Source: Streptomyces sp. MBT65 (lineage in GTDB: Bacteria; Actinomycetota; Actinomycetes; Streptomycetales; Streptomycetaceae). From it: a DNA stretch of 64,000 nt. Location: assembly GCF_016612545.1 (NCBI RefSeq), contig NZ_JAENRY010000012.1, positions 1-64,000 of the forward strand, given 5' to 3'. Under the pieces are notes generated by a model. It did no database searches. It saw nothing but the letters and a program-made list of their open reading frames with translations, and had not been told where the DNA came from. Shown here in pieces: positions 16,083-24,001 of this stretch; position 1 is the stretch's first letter; each line of letters opens with the position of its first letter. The position numbers and the translations under genes were made by a program.

Positions 16083-16952
16083 TCAGCCCTTCGGGGCACG
16101 GAGCGCGTCCCAGCTCTTCTTGCCCGGAGGCCAGGTGGCCGCCGTGCCGGTGTACTTCAGCTTCCGCTGCCATGCCTCGTACGAGGCGACGTCGCCGGAG
16201 CCCATGGTGTTCTTGTTCGCGCTGCTCTGGTACTTCCCGCAGCCCTCCGCCACGAGGCGGTCGTGCATGCGGTCCACGATCGGGCTCGTACGGCCGATGG
16301 AGAACCAAGAGGCCCCCGGGAAGGGCTCATACGTCTTCGTCCCGGAGGTACCCGTGGAGGGCTTCGTGGAGACCGGGAAGGCGAACCAACTCCCGGGGTC
16401 CGTGTGGTCGTTCTCCGGGACGCCCTTGTGCGGGTACCAGCCTGCCTTGGTCTCCCAGATCTGCTCGTTGCGGGTGCAGCTCTCGGGCCGTCCGTTGGGC
16501 CAGACGTCCGGGACGCCCCAGCTCTTCACCCAGGCGTGCAGCTCGTCCCACCCCTTGCCCGGGGTGTCGTCGAGCGACTCGTAGACCTTGCCGCCGACCC
16601 TGCACCAAGGGAAGAAGAGCGCCTCGATCTGGAGCACCACGGCGCCGGCCCTGTTGGTCCGCGTGCCGCCGGAGAGGTCCTTCAGCGACAGGGAGCGGGA
16701 GTTGGCAGGGAAGAACTGGACGGTCTTCCCGGTGAACGGGTCCCAGAGGATGTGGGGCGCCACGGCTCGTCCGGCCGCGTTCGAGCCGAAGTACTTCCGG
16801 AGGTTGGCGTACGGGACGAGGTCCAGGGGCTTGGCCTTGGTCGCGTTCTCGTCCCAGGTGATATGACCGATCGCCTTGGCCGGACCGCCGTCGGTGGGCG
16901 CGGTGTTGCCGATCGGGAGTCTCTCGGCGCCGGGGAGCCAGAGGTCGGACAT
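16083..16952 (-). CDS. endolysin (probable peptidoglycan hydrolase with C-terminal wall-binding part)
   Basis: The 289-residue protein resembles actinophage endolysins. The N-terminal catalytic half includes GHITWDENATKAKPLDLVPY, HILWDPFTGKTVQFFPANS and HKGVPENDHTDPGSW, a pattern like amidase-type lysins of Streptomyces phages. The C-terminal 90 residues are a putative peptidoglycan-binding module (WFSIGRTSPIVDRMHDRLVA up to WPPGKKSWDALRAPK). It would degrade the wall at lysis after holin action. The exact bond cut is inferred. It sits next to the coiled-coil and holin-like genes, forming the lysis module. Confidence 0.8.
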   Translation of the reverse strand: MSDLWLPGAERLPIGNTAPTDGGPAKAIGHITWDENATKAKPLDLVPYANLRKYFGSNAAGRAVAPHILWDPFTGKTVQFFPANSRSLSLKDLSGGTRTNRAGAVVLQIEALFFPWCRVGGKVYESLDDTPGKGWDELHAWVKSWGVPDVWPNGRPESCTRNEQIWETKAGWYPHKGVPENDHTDPGSWFAFPVSTKPSTGTSGTKTYEPFPGASWFSIGRTSPIVDRMHDRLVAEGCGKYQSSANKNTMGSGDVASYEAWQRKLKYTGTAATWPPGKKSWDALRAPKG

Positions 16953-17035
16953 GGTGCCTCCAAGAGGGGCTGGCGGGCATGAAGAAGCCCCTCCGGTGCC
17001 GTTACGCGTTACCCGGAGGGGTCGGAGAAGGGGGC

Positions 17036-17260
17036 TCAGGAGGCCGCGGTGGACCTATGGCGGAGGACGAGGCCATCGACGAAGCCCTCGTACGTCGCTC
17101 GGTTGTGGGCCTGGAGTTGTTCCGTCACCCGGCGGCTCTCGGTCAGTCGGGCCTGTGCCTCGGGCATCCGGGCCTGGGCCTGCTGGAGGGACTTCTCGGC
17201 GGCCCTCTTCGCGGTCTCCGCCTCAGGAGACACCTGCGGCTGGCGGGTGAAGGGCCACAT
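17036..17260 (-). CDS. small coiled-coil protein of the lysis module (DUF7620-like)
   Basis: ATG at 17260 has an AGGAGCG ribosome site. The 74-residue product starts MWPFTRQPQVSPEAETAKRA, continues as a charged helix (EKSLQQAQARMPEAQARLTE) and ends with RATYEGFVDGLVLRHRST. Small MWPF-starting coiled-coil proteins next to holins occur in many actinophages. A role as lysis accessory is inferred from position. Confidence 0.65.
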   Translation of the reverse strand: MWPFTRQPQVSPEAETAKRAAEKSLQQAQARMPEAQARLTESRRVTEQLQAHNRATYEGFVDGLVLRHRSTAAS

Positions 17261-17261
17261 C

Positions 17262-17609
17262 TCAGGCGCTCCTGGGGAGTTCGGGGTCGTGTCCGAGCGT
17301 TTGGAGCAGCGCGGTGAGTGTCCTGCCCTGCTCGATGGCGACGTCCCCGCGCTCCTCGGCCTTGGCGAGCTGTAGCCGGGACAGCTCATGAGCCGCGCGT
17401 TCCTTCTCGAACGCCTCGCGCCAACTGTCCTTCTCCGCCAAGAGGTTGTTCATGACGTACCTCGGGACGATGACGCCGACGATCAGCAGGACGACGACCA
17501 GGCCGACGATGCCGTACTGGCCGAACTGGTTGAGGATCTTGCCGATGTCGGGACTTCCGCCCGTGTCCTCGGCTGCGGCCATAACCCAGACCAGGTCAGG
17601 GATCAACAA
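17262..17609 (-). CDS. holin-like protein: one membrane helix plus coiled coil
   Basis: The 115-residue product has a single strong transmembrane segment (QYGIVGLVVVLLIVGVIVPR) followed by a charged coiled coil (NNLLAEKDSWREAFEKERAA) and a Gln/Leu-rich tail. This is the usual form of actinophage holins placed beside the endolysin. TTG at 17609 is preferred because GGGAGG lies 5-10 bp before it; ATG at 17582 is the alternative. It ends one base before the next small gene, so the two are cotranscribed. Confidence 0.7.
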   Translation of the reverse strand: MLIPDLVWVMAAAEDTGGSPDIGKILNQFGQYGIVGLVVVLLIVGVIVPRYVMNNLLAEKDSWREAFEKERAAHELSRLQLAKAEERGDVAIEQGRTLTALLQTLGHDPELPRSA

Positions 17610-17660
17610 GGGGACCTCCCTGCGGGGTGTGCGCAGGAAGGTCCAGCGCTGTGGGGACAT

Positions 17661-17692
17661 GCAGAAGCCCCGGCGAGATGCCGGGGCTCTGC
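17661..17692 (-). terminator. terminator of HEPN-type gene 2
   Basis: AGCCCCGGC pairs with GCCGGGGCT around loop GAGAT, extended by GCAG/CTGC with one bulged base. It starts 14 bp after the stop of the 17,706-18,626 gene and isolates that gene from the lysis module. Confidence 0.75.
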
Positions 17693-17705
17693 GGTGGGGC
17701 TGGAA

Positions 17706-18626
17706 TCAGTCCTCGTTTGGGGCGTCTGGGAAGAAAGTGAAATCCCAGAACATCTCATCAAATTCATCCATCAACCGCTCGCCGTACTGATCCACCAGCG
17801 AGATATGGCCCGGTATCTGTACTGCTTGCATCTCGTGGGCCTTCAACGTGAACTGGCACACGAAGCAGAGGAAGCTCTCGGGGACGGACTTTCCAGGCTC
17901 CCCTTCCATGAAGAGAGCCGGAGGGCCAGTTGTGATGAGGGCCCAGTTTCCACAGGCGGGACATGTCCAAGGTACGAAGACCTTGCTGGAGGATGCTTGA
18001 AACCCAAAATGCAACTTGGGTCGCGTCGCGACGTAGCTGTCCAGGGCTTCCTTCGGGAGGTCCTTGAACCGGTTGTTGAGCCGCCGACGGGCCTGTTCCA
18101 TCCGCCGCGCAACGTCCCGTTCTACCTTCTCTTGCAGCTCATTGAGCGTGATGTCGACGAGGGTGGACCAAGATCGCCAGTAATTCCGTCGCTCCACACC
18201 CAGGTGATCCAGTAGCTGGTTGGTCACCCGGCAGAAGACGGCGAGTCCGTCGAACTCGTCATTGACCGAAGCCATCAGGTGCGCAACGCCGTTCCGCAGC
18301 TCGATTAGCTCATCCAGATCAGGGTCACGCTGCGGCAGGACGGTCATGTCCCTGAGACGACTGATGGCCTGTCCTGCCCCGATTGTTCTGAGCTTGCCCG
18401 TCTGCCGAACACCGGTCAGGTGAAGGAGAGTGTCGTCCTTGCCCTTCATCTCCATCAGGAGGAACGGGCTTTTCTGTACAAGTGCGGCTTTGGCCAGTCG
18501 CTCGATGCTCACCCCTGCGTGGAGGAGGAAGACTTCCTCGTCCTCCGCGCCGTGCGCCTCCAGCGCCGACAACGCGAACTTGCCAGCGCCGCGAAGCAGA
18601 CTCTCGTAGGAGAGCGAATCATCCAT
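17706..18626 (-). CDS. HEPN-type (R-x4-H) protein with C-terminal zinc ribbon, copy 2
   Basis: The 306-residue protein starts MDDSLSYESLLRGAGKFALS and is a paralogue of the neighbouring 18,716-19,660 protein. An N-terminal helical region contains LLHAGVSIERLAKAALVQ and then LDELIELRNGVAHLMAS, giving the R-x4-H motif (Arg111, His116) that marks HEPN ribonuclease domains. Near the C-terminus a zinc ribbon is formed by TCPACG (Cys222/225) and CFVC (Cys254/257). HEPN nucleases act in toxin-antitoxin and abortive infection systems; activity here is inferred from the motif only. The gene has its own palindromic operator (18643-18659) and terminator. No Shine-Dalgarno is visible, so a leaderless mRNA is possible. 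Confidence 0.72.
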   Translation of the reverse strand: MDDSLSYESLLRGAGKFALSALEAHGAEDEEVFLLHAGVSIERLAKAALVQKSPFLLMEMKGKDDTLLHLTGVRQTGKLRTIGAGQAISRLRDMTVLPQRDPDLDELIELRNGVAHLMASVNDEFDGLAVFCRVTNQLLDHLGVERRNYWRSWSTLVDITLNELQEKVERDVARRMEQARRRLNNRFKDLPKEALDSYVATRPKLHFGFQASSSKVFVPWTCPACGNWALITTGPPALFMEGEPGKSVPESFLCFVCQFTLKAHEMQAVQIPGHISLVDQYGERLMDEFDEMFWDFTFFPDAPNED

Positions 18627-18642
18627 GGATGGACGGTAACCG

Positions 18643-18659
18643 GCCCTGTAGTACAGGGC
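18643..18659. promoter_or_regulatory. palindromic operator GCCCTGTA-G-TACAGGGC before HEPN-type gene 2
   Basis: This perfect 8-bp inverted repeat has a 1-bp centre, and its near edge is 16 bp upstream of the ATG at 18626. The same sequence in the other orientation occurs at 19678-19694 at the same distance from the paralogous gene, and a shorter copy at 12380-12392. Likely a repressor site overlapping the promoter. Confidence 0.75.
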
Positions 18660-18669
18660 GATGGAATTT

Positions 18670-18700
18670 AGAAGTCCCGGCTCTAGGAGCCGGGACTTCT
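18670..18700 (-). terminator. terminator of HEPN-type gene 1
   Basis: A perfect 14-bp stem (AGAAGTCCCGGCTC, 18670-18683, with 18687-18700) closed by a 3-nt loop lies 15 bp after the stop of the 18,716-19,660 gene and directly upstream of the operator of gene 2. Each HEPN-type gene is therefore a separate unit. Confidence 0.85.
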
Positions 18701-18715
18701 GCGGGTGGATCAGGC

Positions 18716-19660
18716 TTACATGGCCGCGAGCTTCGCGAGGACTTGGTCCGGGGTGAGCGCGGGATCGTGATCGACGGATATTTCTTTCACTCCGGTTACG
18801 TCCAGCGGGGTGTCGGTCTTGTGCAAGGCGGCCATCTCTTCGCGGCCAGAGACCTCGAAACTGCACACGTAGCAGCCGAAGCCGCTCGCGCTCCACTGGT
18901 TACCGTTCGCCGTCCGGCCGTCAGGAGTGAAGGTGACGAGGCCCTTCCCGCCGCAAGCCGGACACTTGCCGCCGAGAGCCCTCAGCACGATCTCCCCGTT
19001 CAGGAGAACAGTCATCGGCTTGGCGTATGGCTCCTCCTCGCGGGGCTGGGGCGCATTGAGGGCACCTTCCTTAGCCTGTGCCGGAAGGCCTACGAACCGG
19101 TCCTCGAATGCGTGCCGCGCCTGTGTGATCCGGAGCTGGACGTCGCGGAAGACCTGGTCCTCCTGCTCGTTCACTGCGTTCTTGAGCGGGTCCGTCCACC
19201 GCTCCCAGAACTCGTCCAGCGGCTTGCCGAGATCGTTGAGGAGAGTCTCGATCGTCGCGGCGAGAGGAGAAATCATCCCCTTGGCCAGGGCGCTGTCCGG
19301 GGCGGCGTGGGCGGCGCCGTTGCGCATGTCGATCAGCGTGTCGAGGTCGGGATCGGCCTTGAGAACACCGATCTTCCGGAGCCGCTTGATGGCTTCCATG
19401 GCACCGACGGTACGGACCTTCTCCTCGTCCAGCGGGAGGTGTCCGCCGAGGAACATCACCATGTCCGCACTGTTGTTGCGGATCTCGGCGACGTAGGTAG
19501 GGTTCTTCGCGGCGAGGGCTGCCTTGGCGAGCTTCTCGATCGCGACACCGGCGTGGAGCGCGAACTCGTCGTACTCCGGGCGACCATGGTCATCCATGGC
19601 CTTGTGGGCTGCCTTCTTGGCGCCCTGGTAGAAGCTCTCGGCGGAGAGCGAATCGTTCAT
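18716..19660 (-). CDS. HEPN-type (R-x4-H) protein with C-terminal zinc ribbon, copy 1
   Basis: The 314-residue protein starts MNDSLSAESFYQGAKKAAHK. Its helical N-terminal region contains FALHAGVAIEKLAKAALAAK and DTLIDMRNGAAHAAPDSALA, which gives R-x4-H (Arg113, His118), the catalytic signature of HEPN ribonucleases. A zinc ribbon follows (KCPACGGKG, Cys233/236; GCYVCSFEV, Cys263/266). It shares layout and many residues with the 17,706-18,626 protein, so the two arose by duplication and then diverged. The gene has its own operator and terminator and lies downstream of an HNH-like gene. It may be a toxin, an abortive-infection effector or an RNA-binding regulator. Confidence 0.72.
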   Translation of the reverse strand: MNDSLSAESFYQGAKKAAHKAMDDHGRPEYDEFALHAGVAIEKLAKAALAAKNPTYVAEIRNNSADMVMFLGGHLPLDEEKVRTVGAMEAIKRLRKIGVLKADPDLDTLIDMRNGAAHAAPDSALAKGMISPLAATIETLLNDLGKPLDEFWERWTDPLKNAVNEQEDQVFRDVQLRITQARHAFEDRFVGLPAQAKEGALNAPQPREEEPYAKPMTVLLNGEIVLRALGGKCPACGGKGLVTFTPDGRTANGNQWSASGFGCYVCSFEVSGREEMAALHKTDTPLDVTGVKEISVDHDPALTPDQVLAKLAAM

Positions 19661-19677
19661 GAATAGGACGATAGTCG

Positions 19678-19694
19678 GCCCTGTACTACAGGGC
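19678..19694. promoter_or_regulatory. palindromic operator GCCCTGTA-C-TACAGGGC before HEPN-type gene 1
   Basis: This perfect 8-bp inverted repeat with a 1-bp centre has its near edge 17 bp upstream of the ATG at 19660. The sequence between operator and ATG (CG-N2-TA-N-CGTCC) is also partly shared with the other copy. This indicates a duplicated promoter-operator unit. Confidence 0.75.
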
Positions 19695-19741
19695 GCTGGG
19701 ATTAAAAGGGCCCGCTCGTTCCACTGGCGCTTCAGTAGGAC

Positions 19742-20518
19742 TCACAGTCGTGGGAACGGCCGCTTCACCTCGCTGAGGGGGTCGGCGAAGGCGTCGAACT
19801 CCGTGGTCCTCTTCATCGCGAGCGGAGGCCAGGAGAACATCTCCCGTACGGGCCAAAGCGTCTGCACGTAGGGGGTGAAGTCCCCGTGCCCGATTTCGTA
19901 CCGTAGTCCCTTGGGACCAGCGGCCATGAGCTGAAGCACCGCGAAGCCGATCCGCATGGTCACCACAGTGACCCATCGTTCGAACTCCTGCCCGTCGTCT
20001 GTGCGGTCTCGGTTCCTGCTCGGCATGGAGCGGTGCTCGATGGGGCTCGGGCCGTTGAGGTACTGGGGCTGCATCATGTAGGCGCAGAACACCTTCATCT
20101 CGTCGGCAGGCACCCGATCCCGGTACAGGTCCGTGAAGAGTTCGGCGGGTACAAGGGGTGGTTTCTGAGCATGCAAGACCTGGCACATCAGGGCGGTCTT
20201 GACAGTCCAGGTCGCCAGTACCTCTTGAGCCTCGGGTGGTAGCTCTGTGATCTCTCCCTTGACCATGGGGAGCAGGTAAGGCTGCACGCGCCCTTCGAGT
20301 GCGCTCATCCAGCCGCTGTTGCATGGCTCACACACGGCCTTGACCTGTGTTGTGAGTAGGCGGCCGGAGTGGCGTCGCAGACCGCCGTGATCCGAGTGGG
20401 CGACCATGATCGCGCGCTCGGTGGGCGGGACCTCGGGGAACCCTTGTGCCACCCATCGAGGATAGACATGTTCATTAGTAACGGGCATACCGCCGCAGAA
20501 CACGCAGGAACGGGCCAT
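19742..20518 (-). CDS. HNH-like zinc-finger protein (putative endonuclease)
   Basis: The 258-residue protein has an N-terminal treble-clef pattern: CVFCG (Cys5/Cys8), NEHVYPRW (Glu16/His17) and VCEPCNSGWMSALE (Cys63/66, Asn67). This fits the HNH/RecA-independent endonuclease superfamily. The rest of the protein has hydrophobic helical segments and no second domain I can name. It sits between the tail-spike genes and the HEPN-type genes, not beside the terminase where phage packaging HNH enzymes usually are, so an accessory or defensive role is more likely. Its stop lies 48 bp before the operator of HEPN-type gene 1. Confidence 0.7.
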   Translation of the reverse strand: MARSCVFCGGMPVTNEHVYPRWVAQGFPEVPPTERAIMVAHSDHGGLRRHSGRLLTTQVKAVCEPCNSGWMSALEGRVQPYLLPMVKGEITELPPEAQEVLATWTVKTALMCQVLHAQKPPLVPAELFTDLYRDRVPADEMKVFCAYMMQPQYLNGPSPIEHRSMPSRNRDRTDDGQEFERWVTVVTMRIGFAVLQLMAAGPKGLRYEIGHGDFTPYVQTLWPVREMFSWPPLAMKRTTEFDAFADPLSEVKRPFPRL

Positions 20519-20621
20519 GCGGTGACGATAACCTTACCCGGGTGATCGCAGTTCAGAATTGTTGGAGCGGGCCTTGGGGGCGAACCACACCCAGGAACTC
20601 CCCGAGGTCGGGGGCCCGTTG

Positions 20622-22250
20622 CTAGCTGATCCCGGCCCACAAGGCAGCGGAGCCCGTGGTGGAGTTGCTGGCCGGGGTGATCGTGGAGGGCAGGGTGGTA
20701 CCAGTGCCGTTGGTGGCGAACCTGTATGTGGCGGCGCTCTGGTTCAGTGTGAGCGTCGACAGGATCGCCGCGTTGGAGCGGCCGATGCCCGGCTGAGTGG
20801 CCGCCTGGAACTGCATGGCCACCCAGTACAGGCCCGGGGTGATTGAGACCGGCGTGCCCAGCGTCGCCGACTTCGGACCCGTCGTGGTGACGAGCGAATC
20901 GACGTTGACCGAACTCAGCAGCGTTCCCGCCGAGTTGTAGAGACCCACGTTGTTCGCGCCGGCCGTGGCAGTGGCTCCGAGCACGTTGACGATGAACCAG
21001 AGCTTGGAGACGGTCACCGACCGCCGTACGTACAGCGCGCTCAAGTAGTTAGTGTTGGCCACGGTCGTGGTCGTGGAGGTCGTGCTCGTGGGGTCGTACG
21101 ACCAGCAGAGAAGGCCGTAGTCACCGGCCTGGACCGAGCTGATGTCGATGCCGTTGGCCGCCACGCCCGCTTGGCCGTTGACGTTGCCGCTCACGGTCAG
21201 CGTGCCGGGGATCGTCTGGTTCAGCGAGGTGTCGGAGAGGACCATCGTGGTCCCCGCAGCGAAGCTGTTCGAGCGGGTGTCGCTCTTGCAGTTCTCCACG
21301 GTGACCGTGGACCCGGAGTCGACCTTGATGAAGGTCGGGGTGCTGGCGGAGCTGAACTCCTTGATCCCCTTCAACGTCACCACGTGGGCCGAGCCCGTGA
21401 CGTGCACGCCGTTGGTACCCGACTCCGAGAGCCAGGCCCCGAAGACCGAGATGCAGTTGCCGCCGGAGATCTGGATCGAGTCGCCGGAGTTCTGCTCGGC
21501 TCCGCACCCGGTGAGGGTGACGGACTCGCAGGCCTCGATCTTGTACCCGTTGACGTTGTTGTCGGACGCGCAGCCGGTGAACGTCGAGTAGGCCATGTTG
21601 TACAGCCGGAAGCCGTTGCCCGCGTTGTTGTGGGCGTAGCAGGAGATCAGGGAGGTGGAGGTTCCCACGGCGCCCGTGTCCGAGCAGGTTATGTAGAACC
21701 CCTCGGCGCCGTTCTCCTTGGACGTCACGTTGTACAGGTCCGTGGTCACCGGGTCGTCGATGAGGACACCGGTGTCGCCGAACTGGCGCACCATGACGTT
21801 CCGCATCGTCACGTAGAACGAGTAGATGATCGCGGTGCCGTCGAGGTGGATCCCCGTGCCCGTACCTGAGCCCGGCCCGTCCACCATCAGGCCCTCGAAG
21901 CCGACGAGTTCGAGGTTCGAGCCCTGGATGCCGTGCTTGTTCGTGGCGGTCTGGGTGAGCACGGTGGCCGCGATGCCGTCGCCCTTCAGCCAGACGTTGT
22001 CCTTGGTGGTCAGCGCGTCCGTGAGCTTGTACGTGCCGCGCGGGATGTAGACGGTGCCACCGCCCGCCGCGTTCACCGTGTCGATCGCGGACTGGATCAC
22101 GGTGGTGTCGTCCGTACTTCCGTCGCCCACGGCGCCCAGTTCGCGGACGTTGATCCAGGCGAGCGGAGTGACCTTGCCGCCCTTGATGTCGAGGCCCTTG
22201 GTGGAGCTGAGCCGGCCGCCCTGGTACTTGAGGTCGATGTCCTGGAGCAC
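20622..22250 (-). CDS. tail spike with right-handed beta-helix (pectate-lyase-like fold)
   Basis: The 542-residue protein begins with a short virion-attachment part, then the pectate lyase superfamily entry motif VRELGAVGDGSTDDTTVIQS and IDTVNAAGGGTVYIPRGTYK. Repeated short beta-strand turns with Asn/Gly ladders follow to about residue 330. The C-terminal part is a separate beta-rich domain (SALYVRRSVTVSKLWFIVNV) probably for trimerisation or receptor binding. It would bind or depolymerise a surface glycan of the host. It is the last gene of the tail module and follows the second spike gene by 8 bp. Confidence 0.8.
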   Translation of the reverse strand: MLQDIDLKYQGGRLSSTKGLDIKGGKVTPLAWINVRELGAVGDGSTDDTTVIQSAIDTVNAAGGGTVYIPRGTYKLTDALTTKDNVWLKGDGIAATVLTQTATNKHGIQGSNLELVGFEGLMVDGPGSGTGTGIHLDGTAIIYSFYVTMRNVMVRQFGDTGVLIDDPVTTDLYNVTSKENGAEGFYITCSDTGAVGTSTSLISCYAHNNAGNGFRLYNMAYSTFTGCASDNNVNGYKIEACESVTLTGCGAEQNSGDSIQISGGNCISVFGAWLSESGTNGVHVTGSAHVVTLKGIKEFSSASTPTFIKVDSGSTVTVENCKSDTRSNSFAAGTTMVLSDTSLNQTIPGTLTVSGNVNGQAGVAANGIDISSVQAGDYGLLCWSYDPTSTTSTTTTVANTNYLSALYVRRSVTVSKLWFIVNVLGATATAGANNVGLYNSAGTLLSSVNVDSLVTTTGPKSATLGTPVSITPGLYWVAMQFQAATQPGIGRSNAAILSTLTLNQSAATYRFATNGTGTTLPSTITPASNSTTGSAALWAGIS

Positions 22251-22258
22251 GGAGCCTC

Positions 22259-23977
22259 CTAGCTGTAGTAGCGCAGGACGTCGCCCACCGGCAGTACGGG
22301 AATGCCCCGAGCTGCGATGCCGTCCATGAGCGTGTTGAAGCCCGCCTGGCTGATGTGGGTTGCGTCAGTCACCGCGCCGACCGAGGACTTGATCTCGTGC
22401 ATGGCGAGGATCAGCCAGTCGCCGCTGTTCGCGCACCGGTCGAGCTTTCCTCCGGTGCTGGTCATGCTCGTCAGCGGAATGCCACCCAGACCGGTGCCGT
22501 CGTTGATGCCCGTGGGCGACTTGAGCCGGTGAGGAATGGCCGGAGCGAAGGTCTCGATTGTCTCGGAGATGATCGACCGGGCTGACGTGAAGTACTGGGC
22601 CGCGAGCTGGTCCACCGGGACACCGTCCGACGTGAGGCCGAACGCGCCGTGTGGGTACGCGAAGTGCTCACTCGTGAAGCCCTTGTCCACCAGCCAGGCC
22701 CGCATGAGCTGGAAGTCCTTGGCCACCACGTCGGCCGTCAGTGCCTGGAAGCCCACGCCGTGGTTGGCCGCCGAGAAGCTGTGGCCGCCCATCTCCCAGC
22801 CCGAGACGTTCTGGAGGCTCCGCATCTCCGACAGGGAGAGCCGAGTCGAGCCGGAGTCGATGTACTCGACGATGTTGTAGATCGTCCCGGCGAAGCCCAG
22901 GGCGTCCATCTTCGGGCGGGCCAGGTCGTACACCGACTGCCAGGAGTCGTCGAACGTGATGCTCACGACTCCGTTGGGGAAGGTCGTGGCGGTGTCCGGG
23001 ACCAGCTCGATGGACTGGAGGTGGAAGGTCAGACCGGCCGTGGGCGCCTTGTCGTACAAGGCGAAGGACATGTCCGTGAACCCCGTGGTGGTGCTGGGCG
23101 TGCCGTTCGCGTTGACCGAGTACGACCCTGACGCACCGCCGAGGTCAGCCCACGAGACGTGGACCGTGACCCACTCGCCGCTCTGCACGTAGTTCGAGGA
23201 GGCCGTGGTGCTGTGGGTGTGGAAGTTGAACTGGAAGTAGTTCACCAGGTTCGACGTGCCGACGTAGAAGACGATCCGGTCCAGGTTGGTTACGTCGTCG
23301 ACCTTGAAGGTCAGCCGCATCATCTTGCCGGTGAGGTCCATGGCCGTCATCCCGGTCTTGCGGATGTTGGACTGAAGTCCGGTGCCGTTCGTAGTGACCC
23401 GGACGGCCTGGGTGCCCTTGGCGAAGTCCGAGGTGTCGTTGGCGTTGGACGAGGACACTCCGGACCCGCCCGGTGCCCAGCCGTGGCCCGTCTGGAAGAG
23501 CTGGGACCAGGTGGCCTTCCGGCGAACCGGGAGGCGCCCCTGCCGGGGCAGCATGGGCATCGTGAAGCCCCGAGCCGTGAGCCGGCCGGTGACGTCCAAG
23601 TCGGTCGCGGTGGCTCCGCCGTCCAGCTCCAGGAGACCCGTGACGGTGTCGCCCGAGGCGTCGAGCTTGTTGGCCTGGAGGCTGTCCACCTGGGCGCCCA
23701 GGTCGCTCGCCTGCATCAGGACCCGGCCACCGGTGAAGCCGAAGTCCAGGTACAGCGTGGAGATACCGTCCGGCCCGTAGAACCCGATGATCGAGTAGGT
23801 GTCCGAGGTGACCGAAGCGATCGGCGTACCGGCCAGGTCGGTCAGATCGGTGATCTGGGTACCGCCGGTGAGCGAGTCCCAGGCGGTACCGGTCGAACCG
23901 GGCTCCAGGACCAGAGAGGTGCCCGACTGCGACACGGTGACATCGGCCGGGGAGAGACCGAAGAGATGACGGGCCAT
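22259..23977 (-). CDS. tail spike with polysaccharide deacetylase (NodB-like) domain
   Basis: The 572-residue protein starts with a phage-type attachment region (MARHLFGLSPADVTVSQSGT). A beta-sandwich-like middle (about residues 150-330) is followed by a C-terminal NodB homology domain with motif VVSITFDDSWQSVYD (metal-binding Asp pair), GWEMGGHSFSAANHG and HFAYPHGAFGLTS. The predicted reaction is removal of acetyl groups from a surface polysaccharide during adsorption. Such enzymatic spikes determine host range. It is cotranscribed with the beta-helix spike, giving two different glycan-active tail proteins. Confidence 0.82.
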   Translation of the reverse strand: MARHLFGLSPADVTVSQSGTSLVLEPGSTGTAWDSLTGGTQITDLTDLAGTPIASVTSDTYSIIGFYGPDGISTLYLDFGFTGGRVLMQASDLGAQVDSLQANKLDASGDTVTGLLELDGGATATDLDVTGRLTARGFTMPMLPRQGRLPVRRKATWSQLFQTGHGWAPGGSGVSSSNANDTSDFAKGTQAVRVTTNGTGLQSNIRKTGMTAMDLTGKMMRLTFKVDDVTNLDRIVFYVGTSNLVNYFQFNFHTHSTTASSNYVQSGEWVTVHVSWADLGGASGSYSVNANGTPSTTTGFTDMSFALYDKAPTAGLTFHLQSIELVPDTATTFPNGVVSITFDDSWQSVYDLARPKMDALGFAGTIYNIVEYIDSGSTRLSLSEMRSLQNVSGWEMGGHSFSAANHGVGFQALTADVVAKDFQLMRAWLVDKGFTSEHFAYPHGAFGLTSDGVPVDQLAAQYFTSARSIISETIETFAPAIPHRLKSPTGINDGTGLGGIPLTSMTSTGGKLDRCANSGDWLILAMHEIKSSVGAVTDATHISQAGFNTLMDGIAARGIPVLPVGDVLRYYS

Positions 23978-24001
23978 GGCCCCTCCTTTGGATCAGTGGG
24001 G

